DNA from: Rhizobacter sp. SG703
Lineage (GTDB): Bacteria; Pseudomonadota; Gammaproteobacteria; Burkholderiales; Burkholderiaceae_C
Reading direction: 5' to 3'
Assembly: GCF_012275445.1 (NCBI RefSeq)
Contig: NZ_JAAZQK010000011.1
Span: 167,059-231,058, forward strand
DNA: 64,000 bases
Below, piece by piece: positions 28,942 to 37,803 of this stretch (within the stretch, counting starts at the first letter, position 1; each line of letters opens with the position of its first letter). Below the pieces are notes generated by a model. That model saw nothing but the letters and a program-made list of their open reading frames with translations. It made no database searches and had not been told where the DNA came from. Position numbers and translations under genes: made by a program.

Positions 28942-29030
28942 TATGATCCGCGGCAGCCATTTTCACTTGGTGATTAGGTGCGGATGGTCAGGTCGGGCCG
29001 GATGTTTGCGCATCCGGCCCGACCGCTTTT
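28942..29030 (+). ncRNA. Candidate short leader RNA/attenuator ending in an intrinsic terminator
   Basis: A TATGAT hexamer (28942-28947) is followed by a small TCAC-TTG-GTGA hairpin and then a perfect 13-bp stem (28992-29004 with 29011-29023, six-base loop) ending CGCTTTT. The terminator lies in a divergent gap with no plus-strand gene before it, 25 bases upstream of the helicase ATG. So it either ends a short RNA or attenuates the helicase. No -35 match is clear; the RNA itself is inference. Confidence 0.35.
28992..29030 (+). terminator. Strong intrinsic terminator upstream of the helicase
   Basis: Arms GTCGGGCCGGATG and CATCCGGCCCGAC pair perfectly over 13 bases around TTTGCG, and a short T run follows. 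It points toward the helicase gene. Confidence 0.7.
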
Positions 29031-29054
29031 GACGACCCGCATTCCGAGAGCACC

Positions 29055-31067
29055 ATGAGCCTGGCCGACCTGCGTGAGGCGCTGAACGCCGAACTGGCGG
29101 CCACCCCCGAGTACTGCGACTTCAAGGTGCTGCGCAGCGAGCGCGACGGGCCGCTGTGGCGCGTGACGCTGGTGCCCGGCCACGTGCACGCCGAAGGCCA
29201 GCGGCCGGGCCAGGCGTCGGCCCAGGCGCTGCTGGACGACAGCCTCGACGGCGCCTCGGCCTGGTGGGGTGCACCGGCCAAGGGCGGTGCCAGCGTGCTG
29301 GCCGTGCTGCCCGAAGACGACCAGCTGGTGCTGCAGAACGCGAGCGCCCCACCGCCCGGCCCGGACTTCCTGCTCCGCCTTTATCCGACCCGCTTCCTGA
29401 ATGCGGTGGCCGACGCCTGGTGGGACACGCCGTGGGCCGAACGGGCGCTCGCCTGCCTGCCCGACCTGGCCCGGCCCCGCCCGCTCGACGGGCCGGCGCT
29501 CGGCGGCACGCCGTTCCGCTGGCTGCGGCCGGCGCAGCGCGAGGCGCTGTCGCTGGTGCGGCACGGCAGCGGCTTCCTGTGGGGGCCGCCCGGCACCGGC
29601 AAGACGACGACGCTGGGCGTGCTGCTGGCCGAATACCTCGACGCCCGGCCCGCCGCGCGCGTGCTGCTGCTGTCGACCACCAACCAGGCGGTCGACCTGG
29701 CGACGCTGGCGGTCGACAAGGCGCTGCAGAAGGGACGGCGAGAGCATTGCCGGCCCGCCGTGCAACGGCTGGGCACGCGCTTCGACGCGGCGGCCTATGC
29801 CGGCCGCGAGCACCTGATCCCGACCGACGACCACGACCTGATCGCACGGCTGGCGCGGGCCGAGGCGGCGCGCCCGTCGTCGCGCGACGCCATCGGGCTG
29901 AAGGCCTGGGCCGACCGCGTGGCGGCGCTGCGCGACGAGCTGCGCCGGGCATCGCTGCGGGTGCTGCAGCGTTGCCGACTCGCCGCGATGACGACGACGC
30001 GCGCGGTCTTCACGCTGAAGACGCTGCGCGAGCTGTCGCCCGGCGACGAGCCGCCGTTCGACCTGGTGGTGTTCGACGAGGCGAGCCAGGTGAGCCTGGC
30101 GCATGCGCTGGCGCTGATGCCGCTGGGCCGCGCCAGGCTGTTCGCCGGCGATCCGCAGCAGCTCTCGCCGGTGCTGCGCAGCACCGACCGCGGCGCGCGG
30201 CGCTGGCTGGGCCGCTCGGCGTTTGCCGAGATGCCGCGCGGCGGGCCGTCGGTGGTGCTGCTCGACGAGCAATCGCGGATGGCCGGGCCGATGAGCGAGC
30301 TGGTCGGCGACCTGTTCTACGACGGGGCGTTGCGCGTGGCCGCCGATGCGCAGGCCTCGCCGGCGTGGCAGGCGGCGCGCCGGCGGGCGCTGGGGGGCGT
30401 CGATGCCGACACGCATGTGCATGTGCATCGGCTGAAGACCGATGGCGCGTGGTCGGCGGCCGAGCGCGGGCCGGTGCGGCGCGAATCGGCCGATGCGATC
30501 GCTGAGGCGGTGGCCGGTGCGCTGGCGAGCGGCGACTGGCAGCCGCAGGAGTTGATCGTGCTGACGCCGTTCCGGGCGCAGCGGGCGCTGATCCGGCAGT
30601 GCCTGCGAACGCGCGGGGTGCCCGAGGAGGTGAAGGTCAGCACCGTGCACCGCGCGCAGGGCAGCGAGGCGTCGGTGGTGCTGTTCGATCCGGCCGACGG
30701 CGCGCAGCCCTTCCTGCAGACCGAAGAGGCGCAGCGCCTGGTGAACGTGGCGCTGAGCCGCGCGCAGGCCAAGGTGATCGTCTACCTGTCGCCGGTCGAT
30801 GCGACCAACCCGCTGCTTGCGCCGATCGTGCAGCGGATGCGGCTGGCGGGGGACGTGCGCGAGGCGGTGCCATTGCTGGCGCTGGCTCGCCATGCGGAGT
30901 TCCCGGCCAACGCGCTGGGGCGGCGCGTGGTCGCGGGCCGGCACACCGGCGAGGTGTGCGGGCTGAGCCCGGACGGGTCGCAGTTCTGGATGGTCAACGA
31001 GCGGACGGGGGCGCGGCAGCTGTTCGACGCGGCGTTCTGGCGGGGGCGGGCTCAGGGCCTGGGCTGA
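29055..31067 (+). CDS. Superfamily 1 DNA/RNA helicase (AAA_11/AAA_12 type)
   Basis: 670 residues. An N-terminal domain (about 1-155) precedes Walker A GPPGTGKT (about 177-184), motif Ia STTNQAVDLA, motif II FDEAS (about 338), motif III GDPQQLSP, and C-terminal motifs STVHRAQGSEA and NVALSRAQ. This is the layout of the Upf1/DNA2-like SF1B helicases, which unwind nucleic acid with ATP. It is cytosolic with no fused nuclease seen. A possible attenuator lies in its leader. Biological role unknown; DNA repair or RNA metabolism are both possible. Confidence 0.88.
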   Translation: MSLADLREALNAELAATPEYCDFKVLRSERDGPLWRVTLVPGHVHAEGQRPGQASAQALLDDSLDGASAWWGAPAKGGASVLAVLPEDDQLVLQNASAPPPGPDFLLRLYPTRFLNAVADAWWDTPWAERALACLPDLARPRPLDGPALGGTPFRWLRPAQREALSLVRHGSGFLWGPPGTGKTTTLGVLLAEYLDARPAARVLLLSTTNQAVDLATLAVDKALQKGRREHCRPAVQRLGTRFDAAAYAGREHLIPTDDHDLIARLARAEAARPSSRDAIGLKAWADRVAALRDELRRASLRVLQRCRLAAMTTTRAVFTLKTLRELSPGDEPPFDLVVFDEASQVSLAHALALMPLGRARLFAGDPQQLSPVLRSTDRGARRWLGRSAFAEMPRGGPSVVLLDEQSRMAGPMSELVGDLFYDGALRVAADAQASPAWQAARRRALGGVDADTHVHVHRLKTDGAWSAAERGPVRRESADAIAEAVAGALASGDWQPQELIVLTPFRAQRALIRQCLRTRGVPEEVKVSTVHRAQGSEASVVLFDPADGAQPFLQTEEAQRLVNVALSRAQAKVIVYLSPVDATNPLLAPIVQRMRLAGDVREAVPLLALARHAEFPANALGRRVVAGRHTGEVCGLSPDGSQFWMVNERTGARQLFDAAFWRGRAQGLG

Positions 31068-31075
31068 AACACGGG

Positions 31076-32602
31076 CTACACGGCGTTGGACCCGGCCGCG
31101 CCAGACTGTGTTCCGCCGAAGATCGGCGGATGCGTGACGATGCTCTTCAGCGCCGGCTGCGGCTCGCGCAGCGCCTCGAGGTCGGGGCGCGGGCGGCCCA
31201 GTTCGGGCACCGCGGCGAACGCGCGTTCCAGCGCCTGCGCGGCGCCCAGCAGCGCGGCGTCGCCCCGCAGCCGGCCGATCACCTGCAGCCCGAACGGCAT
31301 GCCGTGTTCATCGCGCCCGCACGGCAGCGACAGCGCCGGGTTGGTCGCCAGCGTGACGACGTACGTCAGCGCGAGCCAGTGGTAGTAGTTGCGCATCGCC
31401 TGACCGTCCACCTGCTGCGCGTAGAGCTCGGTCCACGGGAACGGGCTCACCGGCGTCGTCGGCGCGACGATCACGTCGAAGCGCTCGAAGGCCTGCGCGA
31501 AGCGGCGCGCAATGCGCGTCTGCGCCAGGTGGGCCTGCGCGCGATCGGCCAGTGTGAGGGCGGCCGCCATCTCGACATTGGCGCGCACGTTCGGACCCAG
31601 CGTGTCCGGTGCGGTCCGGTAGGTCTCGGCGTAGGCGGCGAGGAAGGCCTCGGCGCGCAGCACGTCGAAGGCCCGGTCGGCGTCACCGAGCTGCAGGTCC
31701 ACCGGCTCGCAGCTCGCCACCCAGGGCCGGATCCGCTCGACGCGGGCGCGCAGCACGCGGCGGATCTCCGGGTCGACGATGCACACGCCGAAGTCCTCGG
31801 TGAAGCCGACGCGCAAGGTCGACAGGTCGACCTCGGGCAGCGGCCACAACGAAGCCGCGTCGACCGGGTACGACAGCGGATCGCGCACATCGAAGCCGGC
31901 GCTGGCGGCGAGCTGCAGCGCGGTGTCTTCCACCGTGCGGCCCATCGGCCCGAGCACCGAGATGACCGACCAGCCGAGCGCCTTCGCGTCGTTCGGCACC
32001 AGGCCCGGCGACGGGCGCAGGCCGACGACGCCGCACAGCGCCGCCGGGATGCGCAGCGAGCCGCCTGTGTCGGAGCCGGTGGCCAGCGGCAGCATGTCTG
32101 CGGCGAGCGCCGCGGCCGAGCCGCCGGAGGAGCCGCCGGCGTTCAGCCGCGGATCGAACGGATTGCCGGTCGCGCCCCAGACCGGATTGCGCGTGTTCGC
32201 GCCGGCGCCCATGTCAGGCACGTTGGTCTTTGCGGTGACGATGGCGCCGGCCGCCTTGAGGCGCGCGACCAGCGCGATGTCGCGCGCCGGCACGTTGCCG
32301 CGCAGGCCGACGTTGCCGTAGGTGGTCAGCAGGCCCGCGGTGTCCTGCAAGTCCTTCACGCCCAGCGGCAGGCCGTGCAGCAGGCCCAGCGGCGCGCCGC
32401 TCATCACCTGGCGTTCGGCGGCGCGAGCGGCTTCGCGGGCACGCTCGAAACCGGTCGCCGCGATCGCATTGACGGCGGGGTTCAGCGCCTCGATGCGCGC
32501 GATGAACGCGTCCATCACGTCGAGCGGCGAGACGTGCCGCCCGCCGATCAGGCGTCGCAGTTGCAGCGCGGACAGCGCCGTCAGTTGGGGGTCGCGGGAC
32601 AT
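31076..32602 (-). CDS. Amidase (amidase signature family)
   Basis: 508 residues from ATG 32602. The amidase signature is intact: GVKD with the catalytic Lys, GGSSGGSAAA with the cis-Ser, and SDTGGSLRIP with the nucleophile Ser region. It hydrolyses a carboxamide or N-acyl bond; the substrate cannot be read. It is the last gene of an operon, only five bases after a TctC-type binding protein and downstream of a FAD-dependent amine/amino-acid oxidase, which suggests catabolism of an amide or N-substituted amino acid. It converges with the helicase gene; the stops are nine bases apart. Confidence 0.92.
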   Translation of the reverse strand: MSRDPQLTALSALQLRRLIGGRHVSPLDVMDAFIARIEALNPAVNAIAATGFERAREAARAAERQVMSGAPLGLLHGLPLGVKDLQDTAGLLTTYGNVGLRGNVPARDIALVARLKAAGAIVTAKTNVPDMGAGANTRNPVWGATGNPFDPRLNAGGSSGGSAAALAADMLPLATGSDTGGSLRIPAALCGVVGLRPSPGLVPNDAKALGWSVISVLGPMGRTVEDTALQLAASAGFDVRDPLSYPVDAASLWPLPEVDLSTLRVGFTEDFGVCIVDPEIRRVLRARVERIRPWVASCEPVDLQLGDADRAFDVLRAEAFLAAYAETYRTAPDTLGPNVRANVEMAAALTLADRAQAHLAQTRIARRFAQAFERFDVIVAPTTPVSPFPWTELYAQQVDGQAMRNYYHWLALTYVVTLATNPALSLPCGRDEHGMPFGLQVIGRLRGDAALLGAAQALERAFAAVPELGRPRPDLEALREPQPALKSIVTHPPIFGGTQSGAAGSNAV

Positions 32603-32607
32603 CGCGT

Positions 32608-33579
32608 TCACTCCACCGAAATTTTGGCCTTGTGCACGTAGGCCCGCAGCAGCGGCAGCTCTCTGGCCACGCGCGCATCGTAGAACGAACCCGGCGCGTA
32701 GGTCACGTCGACGCCGGCCTTGACCAGCTCGCCGCGCAGCGCAGGGTCGGCCAGCGAGTCGGCGAGCGCCTTGCCGAGTGCCTTCTGCACCGGCTCGGGC
32801 AGTCCGCGCGGCGCGACGACGGTGATCCACGGCTCCATCGCGTAGTCGGGATAGCCGGCCTCGGCCACCGTCGGCACGTTCGGCAGCGACGGCGAGCGCT
32901 TCGCCGAGGTGACCGCCAGCGCCTTCACCCGGCCCGCCTGCAGCATCGGCAACGCGGCGACGTTGGTGTCGAAAGTGAGCTGCACCTGGCCGCCGATGAG
33001 GTCCGTCATCGCCGGCGAGCTGCCCTTGTACGGAACGTGCAGGAGCTCGGCGCCGGTGACGATCTTGAACATCTCGCCCGCCAGGTGCGAGGTGGTGCCG
33101 TTGCCGAACGAGCCGTAGCTGAGCTTGCCCGGCGCGGCTTTCGCGAGCGCGACCAGCTCGCGCACGTTGCCAGCCGGCAGCGACAGATGGGCCAGCAGCA
33201 CGAGCGGCGAGTTGCCGATCAGGCCGATCGATTCGAAGCTCTTCTGCGCGTCGTACGGCAGTTTGTCCTTCAGCGCGGGGTTGACCGTGAAGGTGGTGTT
33301 CGAGCTGATCAGCAGCGTGTAGCCGTCGGGGGCGGCATGGGCGACCGCGCCCGCACCGATCGCTGTGCCGGCGCCGGCCCGGTTGTCGACCACCACCGTC
33401 TGGCCCAGGCGCTGCGTCATGCCCTTGGCCACGATGCGCGCGATGGTGTCGGTCGCGCCGCCGGGTGGAAAGGGCACGACGAGGGTGATCGGCTTGTCGG
33501 GGAAGCCGGCCGCGAACACGGGCATCGCGGCGAGGCTGGCCGCGATCAGGAAGGCGGCGGCAGTGGCGGTCTTGATCAT
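32608..33579 (-). CDS. TctC/Bug family tripartite transporter substrate-binding protein
   Basis: 323 residues. Signal peptide (about 1-23, cleavage near VFAAG), then the Bug fold with the typical PDKPITLVVPFPPGG start, YGSFGNGT and VPYKGSSPA motifs. It is a periplasmic solute receptor; such receptors are abundant in Burkholderiales and often lack dedicated TctAB membrane partners, as here. It lies between the oxidase and amidase genes, so it likely captures the substrate that they degrade. Confidence 0.93.
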   Translation of the reverse strand: MIKTATAAAFLIAASLAAMPVFAAGFPDKPITLVVPFPPGGATDTIARIVAKGMTQRLGQTVVVDNRAGAGTAIGAGAVAHAAPDGYTLLISSNTTFTVNPALKDKLPYDAQKSFESIGLIGNSPLVLLAHLSLPAGNVRELVALAKAAPGKLSYGSFGNGTTSHLAGEMFKIVTGAELLHVPYKGSSPAMTDLIGGQVQLTFDTNVAALPMLQAGRVKALAVTSAKRSPSLPNVPTVAEAGYPDYAMEPWITVVAPRGLPEPVQKALGKALADSLADPALRGELVKAGVDVTYAPGSFYDARVARELPLLRAYVHKAKISVE

Positions 33580-33605
33580 CGGACAGTCCTTTCGGTTGGA
33601 AGATT

Positions 33606-34733
33606 TCAGCGCAGGCGTTGTGGCGCGACGGTCCGAGGGTCGACCCCGTGGCGCGCCAGCTCGGCGGGCAGCGGCTCGCCGCAGAGCAGCGCGGCGGCCA
33701 GCTCGGAGGCGCCGGCAGCGCTCTGGATGCCGTAGCCGCCCTGGGCTGCGAGCCAGAAGAAGCCGTCGCGCGCGTCGTCCCAGCCGATCACCATCTCGCC
33801 GTCGCGCACGAACGAGCGCAGGCCGGCCCAGGTGCTGGCCGGGCGGCGGATCGAGAGCGTCGTGACGGCCTCGATCTGGTGGATGCCGAGGGCGATGTCG
33901 AGCTCCTCGGGCACCACGTCATGCGGCTGCGTCGGGTCGGCGTTGGCCGGCGAGCCGAGCAGCTGCCCGGCGTCCGGCTTGAAGTAGTAGCTCTCGTCGA
34001 CACCGACCACCGCCGGCCAGCGCGATGCGTCGACGCCCTCGGGCGGCTTGAAGGTGAAGGCGCTGCGTCGATGCGGCACCAGGCCGACCGGCGCCACGCC
34101 GCAGAGTGCCGCGACCTCGTCGGCCCAGGCGCCGGCGGCATCGACGACGCTGCGCGCGCGAACGGTCGCGCCGTCGGCCAGGCGCAGCGTCCACAGGTCG
34201 CCCGTGCGCGTCGCGGCCGCAAGTTGCGCGTCGACGCGCAGCTCGGCGCCATCGCGGCGCGCCCCGCGCAGGAAGCCCTGGTGCAGCGCGTTCACATCGA
34301 TGTCCTGCGCATCGCGTTCGAACAGGGCGCCGTGCACGACGTCGGGCTTCAGGCACGGAACGCGGGCGAAGGCTTCCTCGGCCGCCACGGTTTCGATCGG
34401 CATGCCGCCGCCCGCGAGTTCGTCGTGCAGCGCTTCCAGCAGCGCCTGCTGCCCGTTCGTCGCGAGGTACAGCACGCCGCGCGGCGACAGGATGCGCCCG
34501 GCCGCGAACTCGCGCGGCGGCTGCTCATAGAAGGCGCGGCTCGCCCGCGTGAGCGCGCGCACGCCCGGCGGACCGTAGCTTTCCATGAACATCGCCGCCG
34601 AGCGGCCGGTCGAGTGGTAGCCGGGCTGAGCCTCGCGCTCGAGCAGCAGCACGCTGCGCCGGCCGGCGAGCCGGTACGCGAGCGAGGCGCCGGCGATGCC
34701 GGCGCCGATGATGGCAACATCGAATTCTCTCAT
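33606..34733 (-). CDS. FAD-dependent oxidoreductase, glycine/D-amino-acid oxidase type (DAO)
   Basis: 375 residues. The FAD dinucleotide-binding motif GAGIAGASLA begins at residue 10, leaving no room for a later start. The DAO fold continues to a C-terminal GFFWLAAQGGYGIQSA flavin-contact motif. It probably oxidises an amino acid or secondary amine, and is first gene of the oxidase-binding protein-amidase operon. Its ATG lies inside the twin operator 34725-34756, so repression would act at the very start of transcription or translation. It diverges from the XRE-cupin regulator. Confidence 0.9.
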   Translation of the reverse strand: MREFDVAIIGAGIAGASLAYRLAGRRSVLLLEREAQPGYHSTGRSAAMFMESYGPPGVRALTRASRAFYEQPPREFAAGRILSPRGVLYLATNGQQALLEALHDELAGGGMPIETVAAEEAFARVPCLKPDVVHGALFERDAQDIDVNALHQGFLRGARRDGAELRVDAQLAAATRTGDLWTLRLADGATVRARSVVDAAGAWADEVAALCGVAPVGLVPHRRSAFTFKPPEGVDASRWPAVVGVDESYYFKPDAGQLLGSPANADPTQPHDVVPEELDIALGIHQIEAVTTLSIRRPASTWAGLRSFVRDGEMVIGWDDARDGFFWLAAQGGYGIQSAAGASELAAALLCGEPLPAELARHGVDPRTVAPQRLR

Positions 34734-34756
34734 ATGAGAATTCTCTCATGCGAGAA
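34725..34756. promoter_or_regulatory. Twin palindromic operator between oxidase and XRE-cupin genes
   Basis: Two abutting 16-base palindromes of form TTCTC-N6-GAGAA (34725-34740 and 34741-34756) produce an 11-bp direct repeat AATTCTCTCAT with a 16-base period. It is AT-rich against its surroundings and covers the oxidase ATG. It is the likely binding site of the divergent XRE regulator for mutual control of both genes. Confidence 0.7.
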
Positions 34757-34786
34757 TCATGCCCGGCAAGAAACCCGAGGAACGAG

Positions 34787-35410
34787 ATGCTCGCCCGCCC
34801 CCCCGCAAAGGCACGCCGCCGCACCAGCGCCTCGCTCGACCGAGAGCGCGTCGGCGAGCGGTTGCGCGCGCTGCGAAAGTCGCAGGGCCTCACCTTGAAG
34901 GGGCTGTCAGAACGCAGCGGCGTCGCGCTGTCGACCTTGTCGAAGATCGAGCTCGGCCAGATCTCGGTGAGCTACGAGAAGCTGGCCGCTGCCGCGCATG
35001 CCCTCGATGCCGACATCGCGCAGCTCTTCGACGCGCGGGCCGCGGCCTCGTCGGCGAAGGGCGGGCGGGGGCCGGTGGTCGTGCGCTCGACCCCCGAGGA
35101 TGCGCCGAGCTACGACGCCGACAACTACGACTACCTGATGCTGGCGACCGACTTTCCGGCCAAGCGCATGACACCGCTGCTCGGCACGATCGTCGCGCGC
35201 GCGCTGTCGCAGTTCCCCGACTACATCCGCCACGCCGGGCAGGAATTCGTGATGGTGCTGTCGGGCAAGGTGCGCATCCTGTTCGAGACCGGCGATGTGA
35301 TCGAGCTCGGGCGCCGGGAGTCGGCGTACTTCGACAGCGGCGTCGGGCATGTGTATCTTTCCACCGGCAAGGCCGATGCCCAGGTGGTGGTGGTCATGTC
35401 GCAGCGGTAG
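34787..35410 (+). CDS. XRE-family transcriptional regulator with cupin domain
   Basis: 207 residues from ATG 34787, chosen because GAGG lies nine bases upstream; ATG 34748 is in frame but lies inside the operator. The N-terminal helix-turn-helix (about 22-75, VGERLRALRKSQGLTLKGLSE and ALSTLSKIE) is followed by a C-terminal cupin barrel (about 125-205, with HAGQEFVMVLSG). This is the layout of regulators such as PuuR that sense small metabolites. It diverges from the oxidase-binding protein-amidase operon, probably its target, with the cupin sensing substrate or product. Confidence 0.92.
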   Translation: MLARPPAKARRRTSASLDRERVGERLRALRKSQGLTLKGLSERSGVALSTLSKIELGQISVSYEKLAAAAHALDADIAQLFDARAAASSAKGGRGPVVVRSTPEDAPSYDADNYDYLMLATDFPAKRMTPLLGTIVARALSQFPDYIRHAGQEFVMVLSGKVRILFETGDVIELGRRESAYFDSGVGHVYLSTGKADAQVVVVMSQR

Positions 35411-35457
35411 CACCTCTTCGGGGCGCGCGGTCGGGTACGCTCTCCCCCTCCGGCTCA

Positions 35458-35769
35458 ATGGCCCTTCCAACGTCTTCCTGCATGACCCTTTTCACCTGCG
35501 TGGCCACCGAGGTCATCACCACCCACCAGAAGCCTGTCGGCTATGCCTACCGCACCGCCCCGGCGACGCCCACCGACAGCGGCTGGCGTTTCCTCAGCGG
35601 CAGCGAAAGCGAGAAGTACATGAACCAGCCCACGCACTACATCACCTGCGTGCTGACGGACTTCGCGCTCGAGCATCCCGACATCGCGCCCCTGCTGGAC
35701 CACCCGGCCGGCTCGGCCTTCGAGCGCGCCGATGCGAGCGACGTGTTCGAGGCGGTGCCGCTGGATTGA
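35458..35769 (+). CDS. DUF2185 / Imm33-like protein
   Basis: 103 residues from ATG 35458; ATG 35482 is also possible and neither has a clear ribosome binding site. It contains KPVGYAYR, DSGWRFLSGSESEKYMN, and a C-terminal DIAPLLDHPAGSAFER motif typical of DUF2185 proteins, a group that includes Imm33-type immunity proteins of polymorphic toxin systems. No toxin gene is adjacent, so it is either an orphan immunity gene or one with another role. Cytosolic. Confidence 0.75.
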   Translation: MALPTSSCMTLFTCVATEVITTHQKPVGYAYRTAPATPTDSGWRFLSGSESEKYMNQPTHYITCVLTDFALEHPDIAPLLDHPAGSAFERADASDVFEAVPLD

Positions 35770-35833
35770 GCGGGCCGACGACGGTCCCGCAGATCGACCT
35801 CGCGAGCCTGGCCACCTCCTGACGCCGCAGCCC

Positions 35834-36610
35834 ATGTTCAGCCGATGCCCCAAGTGCGGTCATGCTCCGCTGCCGGCCGACCAGTCGCTGCCGGCCGCGT
35901 GCCCGGCGTGCGGTGTCATCCTGGCCAAGCTGGCGATGGCGCCGGCGGGCAGCGAGCCGGCGGTTCGCGCAGGCCGGCGAACGGCGCCGGTCGACGACGC
36001 CGAGGCGCCGCAGCAGGGGTGGTTGGCGCGGCTGGCGCACGTGCCGCCACGCGTGGACGCCGTGCGCTGGTGGCTGCGGGCCGCGCTGCTGGCCGGCTTC
36101 GGCCTTTGGGGACTGCGGTTGATCTCGATGGATTTCCGCGACGGCAGCATCGCCCAGTCCTTCGTGCACGGGCCGCTGCTGGTCTTTCACGAAGCAGGGC
36201 ATGTCGTGTTCATGCTGTTCGGCGAGTGGATGACGATCGCAGGCGGCACGCTCGGGCAATTGCTGATGCCGGCCATCCTCGGCGGTGCGCTGCTGCTGAA
36301 GAACCGTGACCCGTTCGGCGCAGCCATCGGCCTGTGGCTGCTCGGCGTGTCGCTGCTCGACGTGGCGCCGTATGTGTACGACGCGCTGGTGCCGCAGCTC
36401 ACGCTGCTCGGCGGCCACACCGGCGAGGACGGCCCGCACGACTGGATCTACCTGCTCGACTCGATGGGCCTGCGGAAGAAGGCGCAGATGCTCGGCACCC
36501 TGATTCACAAGCTCGGCGCGCTGGTCGTGCTGGTGGCGCTGGCGTGGGGCGCATGGCTGCTGAAGCGCCAGCACGCGCGGATCGATGACAAGGTTCTGTT
36601 CGAGGAGTGA
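35834..36610 (+). CDS. Membrane zinc metalloprotease-like protein with N-terminal zinc ribbon
   Basis: 258 residues. The N-terminus has a zinc-ribbon-like pair CPKCG and CPACG (about residues 5-27). A hydrophobic helix follows near residues 80-95, then HEAGH at 119-123 in a membrane-proximal segment, the HExxH zinc-ligand motif of M50-type proteases, and three further hydrophobic stretches to a short C-terminal tail. Probably an inner-membrane peptidase, though the third zinc ligand is not clear. It ends 24 bases before the direct repeat that bounds the tRNA-Ser insert. Confidence 0.75.
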   Translation: MFSRCPKCGHAPLPADQSLPAACPACGVILAKLAMAPAGSEPAVRAGRRTAPVDDAEAPQQGWLARLAHVPPRVDAVRWWLRAALLAGFGLWGLRLISMDFRDGSIAQSFVHGPLLVFHEAGHVVFMLFGEWMTIAGGTLGQLLMPAILGGALLLKNRDPFGAAIGLWLLGVSLLDVAPYVYDALVPQLTLLGGHTGEDGPHDWIYLLDSMGLRKKAQMLGTLIHKLGALVVLVALAWGAWLLKRQHARIDDKVLFEE

Positions 36611-36634
36611 GGCTGCCGTGAAGACGGCACCATG

Positions 36635-36744
36635 AAAACAAAAAAGCCCCGCAACACAAGGTTGGCGGGGCTTCGATGGTGTCCAGCGAATCTCGGTGAT
36701 GGAACTCGCTGCACACGGGTCTGGCAGGGTCGGAGGCGTCCGAA
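36635..36744. repeat. Left 110-bp direct repeat (degraded tRNA-Ser 3' end plus terminator)
   Basis: Aligns without gaps to 38624-38733 at an offset of 1989, with about ten mismatches. It includes the tRNA terminator stem and a decayed copy of the tRNA-Ser 3' end (36722-36744). It marks the left limit of the 2-kb insert, in the position expected of an attachment site or a segmental duplication. Confidence 0.8.
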
Positions 36745-36861
36745 TATTCCTCGGAAATGGCGTGGATGCTCGCTTTGCGACGATCCACACGCGACAGATG
36801 CCCCGATCCGTTCCCCTACATCGACCGAAAGGTCGCCCGATCGCCTCCCGCAGGGAGGCGA

Positions 36862-37578
36862 TCAGTCATTGTGATCGTGGTCGGTAGGCGGCGGCGCCAA
36901 TACGGGGATAGTCGCCCCGCTTGGCAGCTCTTCTGCGCGCACCTGGGTGCGCCAAATGATGTCAACCACTTCCCGAAGCCGATCCACGATTGGCTTTGCG
37001 TCGCGGCCCAACTTGTTGAGCACAACCCCGGCATCACCCACCAAACCCCACAACCGATCGAGATCGGAGACCTTCTTGTGCAGTTCACGTTGCACATGTT
37101 CTAGGCGACGCAGAAGCCGCTGACGATGTTCATCTTTCAGCCCGTCTGCGTTGGCTACGTGATCTCGTAGCTCGTTCAGCAACTCCTGAACGCGATCAAG
37201 GTCACCTTGAGAAAATTCGTAGGCAAATGCCGAACCCAAGGACGCTCGAAATTTTGTTCGCAGCGACTCAATCTTCGCCTTAGCGGCAGCGGACTCCAAC
37301 GTCTGGATGATGTGACGCAAGACGTCCAGCATCTCGCGGCACTGCGTTTCGCGATCCTCACTAAGCTTCGAGAATCTAAAACCAATTTCGGGTAGAAGCC
37401 TCGCCTCCACGACAGCCATGATCAGCGTGTATGCCTCTGCCAAGATGTCGTAGTCGCCGTCCTCCCAGTCACTCTTGCCCTCAAGATCGAGTCGATCAAT
37501 TGCCATCTGGCAGGCCTCAACAAGCCGCAACGCGGGCTCCAGCCGCAAAGCCTCAAGGAATTTGTCGTCGTAGAGCAT
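36862..37578 (-). CDS. Hypothetical helical protein of the tRNA-Ser insert
   Basis: 238 residues from ATG 37578, chosen because GGAG lies seven bases upstream; an earlier ATG (37596) has no such site. Predicted almost entirely helical. The C-terminal half has a conserved-looking block: ELRDHVANADGLKDEHRQRLL, then LEHVQRELHKKVSDLDRLWGL, then GDAGVVLNKLGRDAKPIVDR. Codon use is visibly less GC-biased than in the flanks, supporting recent acquisition. Function unknown; proteins of this kind occur as lone cargo genes, and a defence role is only a guess. Confidence 0.8.
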   Translation of the reverse strand: MLYDDKFLEALRLEPALRLVEACQMAIDRLDLEGKSDWEDGDYDILAEAYTLIMAVVEARLLPEIGFRFSKLSEDRETQCREMLDVLRHIIQTLESAAAKAKIESLRTKFRASLGSAFAYEFSQGDLDRVQELLNELRDHVANADGLKDEHRQRLLRRLEHVQRELHKKVSDLDRLWGLVGDAGVVLNKLGRDAKPIVDRLREVVDIIWRTQVRAEELPSGATIPVLAPPPTDHDHND

Positions 37579-37803
37579 GCAATCTCCGTTGGCCATTACA
37601 CGTTTGCGATCCTACAGGTAGAGCACCAGTTGAAAGCGCGGAGCAGCGGCCGAGGCAATGTGTCAAAGCATTGGGAATACACCCCCCCTACGGGCGCGTC
37701 GTAACTAGAAAGCGATCGGGGTGCGAATTACCCTTGATCGGGGCTCCCCAGGGAGGACCCAACAGGGGGGTGGGGTGCCAATCGCCTCCTTTACCCCTCT
37801 CGC

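Noticed and set aside
34748..34786. Upstream ATG for the XRE-cupin regulator
   Set aside because: It lies inside the operator without a ribosome binding site, whereas ATG 34787 follows GAGG at proper spacing.
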